Made by a program: the position numbers and the translations under genes | Shown here: piece by piece, positions 7,972 to 13,787 of the stretch | Layout: the number at the start of each line of letters is the position of its first letter | Numbering within the stretch: position 1 is the stretch's first letter | NCBI GenBank assembly: GCA_964446385.1 | Contig: CAYUOH010000017.1 | Location: 1-26,917 of the forward strand | DNA from: CAYSRC01 sp964446385 | GTDB taxonomy: Bacteria; Bacillota; Clostridia; Oscillospirales; Ruminococcaceae | Length of the DNA: 26,917 nucleotides | Direction of reading: 5' to 3' | Notes under the pieces: model-generated | Seen by the model: only the letters and a program-made list of their open reading frames with translations | The model's database searches: none | Told to the model about the DNA's origin: nothing

Positions 7972-8000
7972 ATTATATCATTTACTGCCGGTCGTGTAAA
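7972..8000 (-). promoter_or_regulatory. Sigma-A promoter of the proBAC operon
   Basis: Minus-strand TTTACA (7995-8000), a 17-base spacer and a perfect TATAAT (7972-7977). The -35 lies inside the 3' end of the fic coding region and the -10 just past its stop. It gives a leader of about 60 bases. A CATTTACTGC sequence within the spacer (7979-7988) repeats the core of the half-sites upstream of fic. Confidence 0.75.
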
Positions 8001-9058
8001 CTCAGACCCCCCGGAGTTTTGATATAGCGGGAAGACTTTGGTGCGCCGATCCTTATAATCCGTCCGTCTTTAACCATTTTCCCCAGGACAGCCTCTACAG
8101 TTGTCGGACTTATGTCAGGGTGAACAGCACAAATTTCAGTCTTGGACATCGGTGTAAGACTTCCGAGCACGGTTGCCTCAATTCTTTCCGACTTTGTAAT
8201 CCTTTTGCCGTTTACTATCGTAAAACGTTTATCCAGCTCCCTGTAGCACAAATACAGCATAGACAGGAAATTCTGCATAAACGGGTAATAATCGTTTTTG
8301 TTTTCAGCCCAGCCCTGTGAAGACTTTTGCAGGGCATCGTAATATAAATCCTTACTGCGGTTGATCTGCTCTTCAAAAGAGATATACTTTCCTGCGTCGT
8401 ATCCGTTTTTATATAACAGCAAAAGGGACAGAAGCCGGGACATTCTGCCGTTTCCGTCCCTGAAAGGATGTATGCAGAGGAAATCCAAAATAACGCAGGG
8501 TATCAGAAGCAACTGATTAATACTTGAGTTGGAACATGCGTCAAGATACGCCAGCTCAAGCTGCTCCATCGCCCGTTTTGTCTCCGCCGCCGGAACCGGT
8601 CTGAAGCGCACTCTACGGTCACCGTCGGAATCAACTTCGATAATCACGTTGTCCGTCTGCTTGTATCTTCCCGCAAGATCATCCCCGGAAAGCGCCATCA
8701 TCGTTTCGTGCAGCAAAAGAATGTCTCTTTCACTAAATGAAATATGACTGTACCCGGTATGAATCAAGTTTAAAGCATCTCTGTATCCGGCAATTTCAGC
8801 CTCATCGTGATTCAACGGTGCACTGCTTCCCTGAACAATTTCCGTTATGCGCCTGTCAGTGGTAATAATGCCTTCTATGGCATTGGAACTTTTGACCGAT
8901 TGAATTCTTGCAATTGATTCAAGCTCGATAAAAACAGTCTGATACTGTGACTTTCTTAATTCTCCGGAAGTTGTTAATGAATAAATATTTCCGGTAAGAT
9001 CAACAAGCTTCGCCGGCAACATGCCGTATTCCAAAAAGCTGTAGTCAAACTTTCTCAT
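7982..9058 (-). CDS. Fic-domain protein (predicted AMPylator) with N-terminal inhibitory helix and C-terminal winged helix
   Basis: 358 residues, ATG at 9058 preceded by AAGGGGG. The active-site motif HPFRDGNGR is at residues 197-205, matching the HPFx[D/E]GNGR signature of Fic enzymes that transfer AMP from ATP to protein hydroxyls. An inhibitory (S/T)xxxE(G/N)-type helix, SSNAIEG, lies at 57-63, upstream of the Fic core, making this a class II self-inhibited member. Residues about 285-345 form a winged-helix-like region (MSKTEICAVHPDISPTTVEA). The target is unknown, and no separate antitoxin gene is adjacent, as expected for a class II protein. The promoter is wrapped in repeated half-sites, so the C-terminal helix-turn-helix may bind its own operator. 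Confidence 0.92.
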   Translation of the reverse strand: MRKFDYSFLEYGMLPAKLVDLTGNIYSLTTSGELRKSQYQTVFIELESIARIQSVKSSNAIEGIITTDRRITEIVQGSSAPLNHDEAEIAGYRDALNLIHTGYSHISFSERDILLLHETMMALSGDDLAGRYKQTDNVIIEVDSDGDRRVRFRPVPAAETKRAMEQLELAYLDACSNSSINQLLLIPCVILDFLCIHPFRDGNGRMSRLLSLLLLYKNGYDAGKYISFEEQINRSKDLYYDALQKSSQGWAENKNDYYPFMQNFLSMLYLCYRELDKRFTIVNGKRITKSERIEATVLGSLTPMSKTEICAVHPDISPTTVEAVLGKMVKDGRIIRIGAPKSSRYIKTPGGLSLHDRQ

Positions 9059-9070
9059 AAAAACGCCCCC

Positions 9071-9159
9071 TTACTGCATATTATTATATATGATTATATG
9101 CAGTAAATCAAATAGCGGGAGCATTTACTGCATATAATATTGCATTTTATATGCAGTAA
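9071..9159. repeat. Four TTACTGCATAT half-sites in two inverted pairs (fic operator region)
   Basis: Forward half-sites TTACTGCATA at 9071 and TTACTGCATATA at 9125, and reverse half-sites TATATGCAGTAA at 9095-9106 and 9148-9159. This makes two inverted pairs of 36 and 35 bp whose starts are 54 bp apart. The left pair brackets the fic -10 box, with one half-site in the promoter spacer. The arrangement suggests cooperative binding by a dimeric regulator. Confidence 0.8.
9083..9111 (-). promoter_or_regulatory. Sigma-A promoter of fic
   Basis: Minus-strand TTGATT (9106-9111), a 17-base spacer and a perfect TATAAT (9083-9088), about 20 bases before the ribosome site. It lies between and across the repeated half-sites. 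Confidence 0.7.
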
Positions 9160-9184
9160 CGGCGTTAGTTGCACAAGAAGTCTC

Positions 9185-9889
9185 TCAGTCTTTAAACAGC
9201 TCCTCTGCCGCAGCCAAGTCTTCGGGATTATCTATATCACACCATCTGCCTTCGAGCGGGCAGGCCTTAAAATCAGATGACGGAAGAATATCATTCAAAG
9301 CAACTTCACTCCATTTATTCACTAATCCGGCTTTAATATATTCTGCGCACTTATCAAAGAAAGCCTTTCCTCCGGCTGCCGAAAACTTATAGACATCTAT
9401 GGAGCAGCCTTTTGCCCTCTCAGGGGGTATAAGCTTTGATATCTCGACCAGTTTCCCTTTTTCCTCTACAACCTTCATTGAATCATCAAGATATCTTCCG
9501 ATATCCACAACGATTGCATCGGGATTACCGAAGGCAAGCAGAGCCCTGATTGCAGAAGAGTCAAAGAATACGTCCGCATTCATCATTAAGAACGCGCTGT
9601 CATCCATAGCTTCTCTTCCAAGGTGTGCGGAGTACATATTATTCGTTGCGGCATAGTTTGTATTTTCAATAACATTAATCTTTGGGGATATTTTACGGAC
9701 AGCTCTTTTTAATTTTTTAGCCTTGTAACCGGATATAACTGTAATATCGGTAATTCCGTTTTCATGCAAATTATCAATCTGATTCATAAGCACAGGTTTA
9801 CCGTTTACCGGAACCAACGACTTTGGAATTTTGTCCGTGATCGGAGCCAGACGGGAACCGAAACCGGCCGCTAGTATCAACGCCTTCAT
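9185..9889 (-). CDS. LicC-like sugar/alcohol-phosphate nucleotidyltransferase
   Basis: 234 residues from the ATG at 9889. A TTG four codons upstream is possible, but the ATG gives the canonical N-terminus MKALILAAGFGSRLAPITDK followed by IPKSLVPVNGKP, the NTP-binding signature GxGSRLxPxT...PK. Further features are the ENTNYAATNNMYS segment, which resembles the YxxxNNxYS stretch of LicC phosphocholine cytidylyltransferases, MMNADVFFD (metal-binding DxD-like region), and GRWCDIDNPEDL at the end. It begins one base after the stop of the glycerol-phosphate dehydrogenase-like gene, so the two are co-translated. The partner suggests the substrate is a glycerol phosphate, giving CDP-glycerol or similar, but phosphocholine or a sugar 1-phosphate cannot be excluded. 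Confidence 0.85.
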   Translation of the reverse strand: MKALILAAGFGSRLAPITDKIPKSLVPVNGKPVLMNQIDNLHENGITDITVISGYKAKKLKRAVRKISPKINVIENTNYAATNNMYSAHLGREAMDDSAFLMMNADVFFDSSAIRALLAFGNPDAIVVDIGRYLDDSMKVVEEKGKLVEISKLIPPERAKGCSIDVYKFSAAGGKAFFDKCAEYIKAGLVNKWSEVALNDILPSSDFKACPLEGRWCDIDNPEDLAAAEELFKD

Positions 9890-9890
9890 T

Positions 9891-10919
9891 TTATAATTCA
9901 ACCAACAATTCGTTATAGATTTTTCTAAGTTTTAAATCGTTCAAATCTGCTTCGTCAAGATGGGTGTACCTGTTGTTTCTCATTGCGGTCGCCTGCTGCA
10001 TGCAGTACACAAAGGTGTCCTCGTCAATTTCCATATGCTCAGGGTTGATATCTACATCAAACTTCCTGAGGTAATTTAAAACCTCCGAATAATCCTCGCC
10101 AATTATCTTCAAAACGGCAACGGTCCCGAGAGCAACATTAAAGCCGTGAAGATTTTGTTTTTCGCAATAATAATCCAAAGCATGTGAGAACAAATGCTCC
10201 GATCCGCTCACCGGCCTGCTGCTTCCCGCAAAATCCATCGCAATACCCGACAGCACCAATGAATTTGCCAAAACATCGATGAACTCCGGACAGATACTGT
10301 CAAACTGGGTCTTCATAAGCGCATCAAGTGAAGTTCTCGACATCATATACGCATAACCGTTCATTGTATCTTTGCCGCGGGATACGGCAAAATCCCAGTC
10401 TTTTAAAGCCATGTAATTTGATATTGTATCTCCTATACCGGCTTTTATCAGTTGCGGAGGGCATGTTGCTATCAGCGCTGTGTCCAAGATTATCATTGAC
10501 GGCATCGCGCAGCCAAGACTTTTCGGCTTATTATCCTGACGTTTTAAAACCGCTATAGGAGACACTATTCCATCGTGGGCCACTGTTGTCGGAATCGACA
10601 GGAACGGTTTTTTTGAAATGAAAGCTGCATATTTCGCAACATCCAATGTTTTACCGCCGCCCATGGCCACAATACAGTCTATATCTGTCGCGATTACACG
10701 TTCTGCGAACGCCATAGCATATGAAATTGTATTATCGACTGCCGATTCTTCTTTTACTATACCGACTGACTCCAGCTGAGGGCGAACAATATGCCCATAT
10801 AATTTATCAACGTAAGGGTCAGAGACATATAATATTTTCCCGGAAATCTCCGAGTCACGCAATGTAGATGCAATCTCAGAAATTGTACCCTGCCCTATTT
10901 TCAGCACATTTGTCTTCAT
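9891..10919 (-). CDS. sn-glycerol-1-phosphate dehydrogenase-like (AraM/EgsA family) iron/zinc alcohol dehydrogenase
   Basis: 342 residues. AraM/EgsA enzymes reduce dihydroxyacetone phosphate to sn-glycerol-1-phosphate with NAD(P)H. Visible motifs: nucleotide-binding MGGGKTLDVAKY at 86-97, SIPTTVAHDGIVSPIAVL at 108-125, AGIGDTISNY at 160-169 with a metal-ligand Asp164, and two likely metal His in SGSEHLFSHALDY and NLHGFNVALG. The order and spacing fit glycerol-1-phosphate dehydrogenase better than glycerol or 3-dehydroquinate relatives. It is followed after one base by a nucleotidyltransferase. In bacteria such enzymes feed unusual heptaprenyl- or CDP-linked glycerol compounds rather than archaeal lipids. 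The exact substrate is unproved. Confidence 0.85.
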   Translation of the reverse strand: MKTNVLKIGQGTISEIASTLRDSEISGKILYVSDPYVDKLYGHIVRPQLESVGIVKEESAVDNTISYAMAFAERVIATDIDCIVAMGGGKTLDVAKYAAFISKKPFLSIPTTVAHDGIVSPIAVLKRQDNKPKSLGCAMPSMIILDTALIATCPPQLIKAGIGDTISNYMALKDWDFAVSRGKDTMNGYAYMMSRTSLDALMKTQFDSICPEFIDVLANSLVLSGIAMDFAGSSRPVSGSEHLFSHALDYYCEKQNLHGFNVALGTVAVLKIIGEDYSEVLNYLRKFDVDINPEHMEIDEDTFVYCMQQATAMRNNRYTHLDEADLNDLKLRKIYNELLVEL

Positions 10920-10955
10920 TCTGATATTAATCTCACTTTCTTTTTAATCACCTGT

Positions 10956-10984
10956 ATTATACCAGATTACGAACTCCGTATAAA
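10956..10984 (-). promoter_or_regulatory. Promoter of the glycerol-phosphate dehydrogenase/nucleotidyltransferase pair
   Basis: Minus-strand TTTATA (10979-10984), a 17-base spacer and TGGTATAAT (extended -10, TATAAT at 10956-10961). It is about 40 bases upstream of the ATG at 10919. A weak AT-rich hairpin (CAGTAT/ATACTG, 10985-11002) lies just upstream and may end transcription from the phage-like unit. Confidence 0.65.
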
Positions 10985-11012
10985 CAGTATGATTATATAC
11001 TGAAATTCATAT

Positions 11013-11441
11013 CTAGATTCTTTCCGGGGGTTCTTCCGGGAGGACGGCGTTTTCAAGCGCACGGCTGTGCCATCTTCTCGCCGTGCGGGAATCGATGCGG
11101 AGCCTTACTGCCACCTCATCCCAGGTCATGTTGTTGATATAACGGCAGCGCAGCACCGCCTGTTCGTCGGGATCGGCGACCGTCGTAATAACGTCGCGGA
11201 TTTTATCCTTCAAGCCGGCGAAATATACAACCTCCTCTGCTATTTTGTTCTCCAGTTCCTGAATCTTTTCAAGTCCGACGGTAAACGACGCGTCGGTCCC
11301 TTGTGTAAACTGCACCTTTTCCCCCTGCCTAGGCGGGCTTGCCGTAACAAGCATCTCGCGTAGATCCTGAAGTTCCTTAAGATCTGAATCGATTCTGTCG
11401 TCAAGCCTGCAGGTCTGACTGAAAAATTCTTTAGCATTCAT
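11013..11441 (-). CDS. Phage sigma-region-4-like regulator (DUF1492/ArpU-RinA type)
   Basis: 142 residues from the ATG at 11441, chosen for the GAGAGGGAC ribosome site and the ATGA overlap with the upstream stop. A longer form has no better signal. The N-terminal half is a coiled coil (MNAKEFFSQTCRLDDRIDSD and IQELENKIAEEVVYF). The C-terminal half, ADPDEQAVLRCRYINNMTWD then EVAVRLRIDSRTARRWHSRA, is the helix-turn-helix of sigma-70 region 4 as seen in phage DUF1492 and ArpU/RinA proteins. These control late phage genes. It is the last of three coupled minus-strand genes, and no late genes follow it. Confidence 0.85.
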   Translation of the reverse strand: MNAKEFFSQTCRLDDRIDSDLKELQDLREMLVTASPPRQGEKVQFTQGTDASFTVGLEKIQELENKIAEEVVYFAGLKDKIRDVITTVADPDEQAVLRCRYINNMTWDEVAVRLRIDSRTARRWHSRALENAVLPEEPPERI

Positions 11442-11674
11442 AATTTGTCCCTCTCTGACAAACATTCGGGCATTTCTCCGCTGCATACTGCCACAAGGAT
11501 CCTGAACCAGTCCGAACGGAAGAATTCCTCGCACTCTTTAAACGTTTCACCTGCGGAGGTACTACGCGGATGTTTTCGTATATAACGCCCTGCTTTGCGG
11601 TAATCGATAATTCCCTGAAGGATAACCGCGTCAGCGAAGATACTGTAAAACAGGAATTTTTGCGCTTCCGTCAC
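11438..11674 (-). CDS. Small hypothetical phage protein
   Basis: 78 residues, starting at GTG 11674 with a perfect AAGGAGG seven bases upstream. The overlapping ATG two bases earlier is immediately followed by TGA and cannot be used. The content is mixed, with a slightly hydrophobic N-terminal helix (QKFLFYSIFADAVILQGIID), a basic stretch and a Cys-containing C-terminus. No domain recognised. The ribosome site, the ATGA coupling to the next gene and its position between a replisome organizer and a DUF1492 protein make it a real gene in a phage early-type operon. Confidence 0.7.
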   Translation of the reverse strand: MTEAQKFLFYSIFADAVILQGIIDYRKAGRYIRKHPRSTSAGETFKECEEFFRSDWFRILVAVCSGEMPECLSERDKL

Positions 11675-11778
11675 ATTTGATCCTCCTTATATCTGAATAA
11701 CTCTTTTCTCTGAAGGGACAGACGCACGCCGTTTGTCCCGTATATATATCTATCTCTCCCGGACGTTTGACCGCCGTT

Positions 11779-11841
11779 TGTCCGCCATTGTTCGGAAAAT
11801 GTCCGCCATTTGTCCGGAAAATGTCCGCCGTTTGTCCGGCG
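11779..11841. repeat. Tandem 21/22-bp repeats with TTTGTCC core, candidate replication-origin iterons
   Basis: Three units: 11779-11799, 11800-11821 and 11822-11841, of form TGTCCGCCATTTGTCCGGAAAA, with a partial fourth copy at 11766-11777. They start three bases past the stop of the replisome organizer. In several Firmicutes phages the initiator protein binds iterons located inside or next to its own gene. An additional TTTGTCC occurs at 11732. The 78-residue gene begins downstream, so the repeats occupy the leader of the next cistron. Confidence 0.65.
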
Positions 11842-11843
11842 CT

Positions 11844-12269
11844 TCAGCTTTCTTCGGCCACTGCCTTCTTAAGAAGGTCGACGTCCCTTTTCCCTGTTCC
11901 GGTTGCACTCTTCCGCTTATCCTTTTTGCGCAGTGCATCGGATGTGTCGTAACCGATATTCGTGATAACGTCTATAAAAGAAAGCTTTTCCTCTTCACGC
12001 ATCACAAGCCCCAGGTCAACCGCCATGTCAAGCGCCGCTTTTATCTCATTGAGGTTTTCCCTGAGCACCAGGGCTATCTCGGCCTCCACCGTCGGCCTGT
12101 TACCGCGCCGCTTCCAGTATCCGCCCGAACTGACGGATTTCATCATCATCTCCTGGTAACGCACGAACAGCAGATTGCCGTCCGGGCTGTCAAGCATGGA
12201 CCTGATTTCGTATCTTTCGTAATAGTTTTCAGGCTGTTTCCAATAGTAGTACTTCTTCGCTTCGATCAT
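11844..12269 (-). CDS. Short phage replisome organizer (N-terminal domain only)
   Basis: 141 residues, AAAGGAAAG ahead of ATG 12269. Residues about 5-95 match the phage replisome organizer N-terminal winged-helix family (PF09681-like): KKYYYWKQPENYYERYEIRS, LLFVRYQEMMMKSV, EAEIALVLRENLNEIKAALD, GLVMREEEKL. Full-length proteins are usually around 250-300 residues with a C-terminal DnaC-interacting part. Here the frame ends in a basic linker (KRKSATGTGKRDVDLLKKAV), directly in front of iteron-like repeats. It may be a truncated relic or a compact DNA-binding form. It has its own promoter and a hairpin-containing leader. Confidence 0.75.
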   Translation of the reverse strand: MIEAKKYYYWKQPENYYERYEIRSMLDSPDGNLLFVRYQEMMMKSVSSGGYWKRRGNRPTVEAEIALVLRENLNEIKAALDMAVDLGLVMREEEKLSFIDVITNIGYDTSDALRKKDKRKSATGTGKRDVDLLKKAVAEES

Positions 12270-12309
12270 TTTTATTCTTTCCTTTTCAATAAATAACGCA
12301 AAACTAAAA

Positions 12310-12347
12310 GGAACCGCCCCGACGCTTCACAGCGCCGGACCGGTTCC
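12310..12347 (-). terminator. Leader hairpin with U-run upstream of the replisome organizer (attenuator-like)
   Basis: On the minus strand GGAACCG pairs with CGGTTCC. An inner 8-bp stem (CCGGCGCT/AGCGTCGG, one G-U) has a short loop, and TTTTAGTTTT follows. It sits between the promoter (-10 at 12366) and the start at 12269, so it would stop or gate transcription of the operon. On the plus strand it also has a T-run (TTCTTTTT), but no plus gene precedes it. Confidence 0.65.
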
Positions 12348-12365
12348 CTTCTTTTTCACATTACT

Positions 12366-12394
12366 ATTATACCACACTTGTACGTCCTGTACAG
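12366..12394 (-). promoter_or_regulatory. Promoter of the phage replisome-organizer operon with overlapping palindrome
   Basis: Minus-strand TATAAT (12366-12371) preceded by GTGTGG. The -35 position (12389-12394, CTGTAC) is poor. A TGTAC-N5-GTACA palindrome (12379-12393) covers the spacer and -35, a plausible repressor site. Confidence 0.5.
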
Positions 12395-12796
12395 TCCGTA
12401 ACATTCCGTTTCAGTATGGTTTTGTCCATTTTTGTCCTGACTTTTAAAAATAATCACAAATTCAATTTCAGAGCTCTGTTTCTTAACAAATAACTTATTA
12501 ATATAACATTTTGCTTGTCCTGTTATACGGACAATGAAATAAATATTTTTAAATATCATTCATTATTATGACAAAATGTACCGATTTTTTAATAAATGTA
12601 AATACTGCCAAATATCGCAATATAATTTCGTATAATATTCTATATGAATTATTTGTTACACCTATTTATTAGATTAGAGACACGAGTATAATAATATCAA
12701 TGGATTAAAACTGCCCACTCACCGGTTTGAATTCGTTGTCGCATACTGCTCTGCAGTTAAAAAAACAAGACCTTTCTATTGAACGGAGAAGATTGA
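12395..12796. other. AT-rich divergent control region with TTGTCC palindrome
   Basis: No gene seen. It contains a 20-bp inverted repeat TTGTCC-N8-GGACAA at 12515-12534 and two further TTTTGTCC copies near 12420 and 12430. The same heptamer builds the repeats past the replisome organizer. Several TATAAT-like sequences occur (for example around 12633 and 12687) that could serve the rightward genes, but none has a convincing -35. Confidence 0.5.
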
Positions 12797-12859
12797 ATGG
12801 AAAAAACTAAGCGCCTCTACGATATCATTCTGATGATATCCGGAGGTGAAAGTACATGA
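12797..12859 (+). CDS. 20-residue micro-ORF coupled to the phage regulator
   Basis: ATG at 12797 with GGAG eight bases before it. The peptide MEKTKRLYDIILMISGGEST ends at a TGA (12857-12859) that overlaps the ATG of the next gene as ATGA. The next gene's ribosome site (GGAGG) lies within this ORF, encoding its GG residues. It may be a leader peptide controlling the regulator by coupling, or a small phage peptide. Support comes from the two ribosome sites and the coupling; there is no homology. Confidence 0.45.
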   Translation: MEKTKRLYDIILMISGGEST

Positions 12860-13353
12860 AAAAAGTGTCCCGTAGCCTGACAGTAACACTTCTTAAAAAG
12901 TGGGGCGACGCACCCAAGGATATGAACCTTATGATGAAAGAGCTTTACGATAAATACTGTAGTATATTCTACGCAGAGGACCCCGTCCACGGTGTATCCC
13001 TTGAGCCGTCATACGGAAAAACACCGGGTGATCCCACGCTAAAATGTGCGGAAGATGCCGACACCTTCCGCGAGGAGTATATAAAGGCGCAGAAACGCAC
13101 CGACAGCAAACTTGCGTCGCTGAGCCGCCTGTGCGAGGCGGTAGAGTCCGCACTGCTCGACCTGGATTCGTACGACCACGAGCTGATATATCACTGTTAC
13201 AGGGAACAGCTTAACAACGAAGAACTATCTGCTAAGATATCCCTTAGCCGGTCCGCCATTTACCAACGCAAGAACCGGATATACGATCTGCTCTCCTCCA
13301 ACAAAAAGATTATCAGTTATTTAAAGGAGAACACTCAGGACATTCTCGAATAA
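12856..13353 (+). CDS. Phage sigma-region-4-like late regulator (RinA/ArpU type)
   Basis: 165 residues, GGAGGTGAAAGTAC before the ATG. The N-terminus is mixed and polar. A C-terminal region (about 108-155) has the helix-turn-helix pattern SYDHELIYHCYREQLNNEEL then SAKISLSRSAIYQRKNRIYD, typical of phage ArpU/RinA-like regulators and sigma-70 region 4. It is not a copy of the 11013-11441 protein, as the residues differ throughout. It points away from the replisome-organizer operon, the orientation expected for a regulator that would drive packaging genes. None follows; a terminator comes 130 bases later. Confidence 0.7.
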   Translation: MKKVSRSLTVTLLKKWGDAPKDMNLMMKELYDKYCSIFYAEDPVHGVSLEPSYGKTPGDPTLKCAEDADTFREEYIKAQKRTDSKLASLSRLCEAVESALLDLDSYDHELIYHCYREQLNNEELSAKISLSRSAIYQRKNRIYDLLSSNKKIISYLKENTQDILE

Positions 13354-13482
13354 AATCTACTAAGGCAGCATCCCAGAGCTCATATGATGAAATTCAAAAT
13401 TCTCTTGATGACACTAAAGACTTTTCGGATATCATCAATAAGTAATAAGCGGAAACAACTAGAGTAAACTAAAAAGAAACAC

Positions 13483-13516
13483 GCCGCCCGAAAGGGCGGC
13501 ATATTTGTTTTATATA
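13483..13516 (+). terminator. Strong terminator after the phage regulator
   Basis: GCCGCCC-GAAA-GGGCGGC is a perfect 7-bp GC stem with a GAAA tetraloop, followed by ATATTTGTTTTATA. It ends the rightward phage-like unit. Confidence 0.85.
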
Positions 13517-13787
13517 ATCACTAATACTTGAAACCGTATCGATCATACTTTTCTTGCCACGAATGCCCTTGACATCGACTACGACCTTTTCAACGAGGCG
13601 AACATAGTCGAAATCTAACCGCTAGAAAGAGCCCAGATCTCCTTGAGAGCAACCGCAGTGATAAGACAAGTTCAGGTTACTCAGAACTTCAATCGGCAGA
13701 AATATGTGGCTTTCCGGTAAAACGGAGTAGGCTTAATTATCTTTGACTATGTGGGTTATTTCTGTATAAGTTCTCTGAACGGATGAT
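13517..13787. other. Gene-poor gap with possible decayed coding sequence
   Basis: No intact gene. On the minus strand from 13621 downward, a frame reads RLDFDYVRLVEKVVVDVKGI, then RGKKSMID. This weakly resembles the FD..L...VEKV.V end of large serine recombinases. It has no start and stops upstream at TAG (13622-13624), so at best it is a relic of an integrase. Nothing else was recognised. Confidence 0.25.

Noticed and set aside
9071..9159. CRISPR or transposon end from repeated TTACTGCATAT
   Set aside because: Repeats are alternating inverted half-sites around a promoter, with no spacer pattern or transposase.
11779..11841. CRISPR-like tandem repeats
   Set aside because: Units are contiguous 21/22-mers without spacers and no cas gene is near.
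11733..12296. Long plus-strand frame opposite the replisome organizer
   Set aside because: No ribosome site, runs antisense to a recognisable protein and through the repeats.
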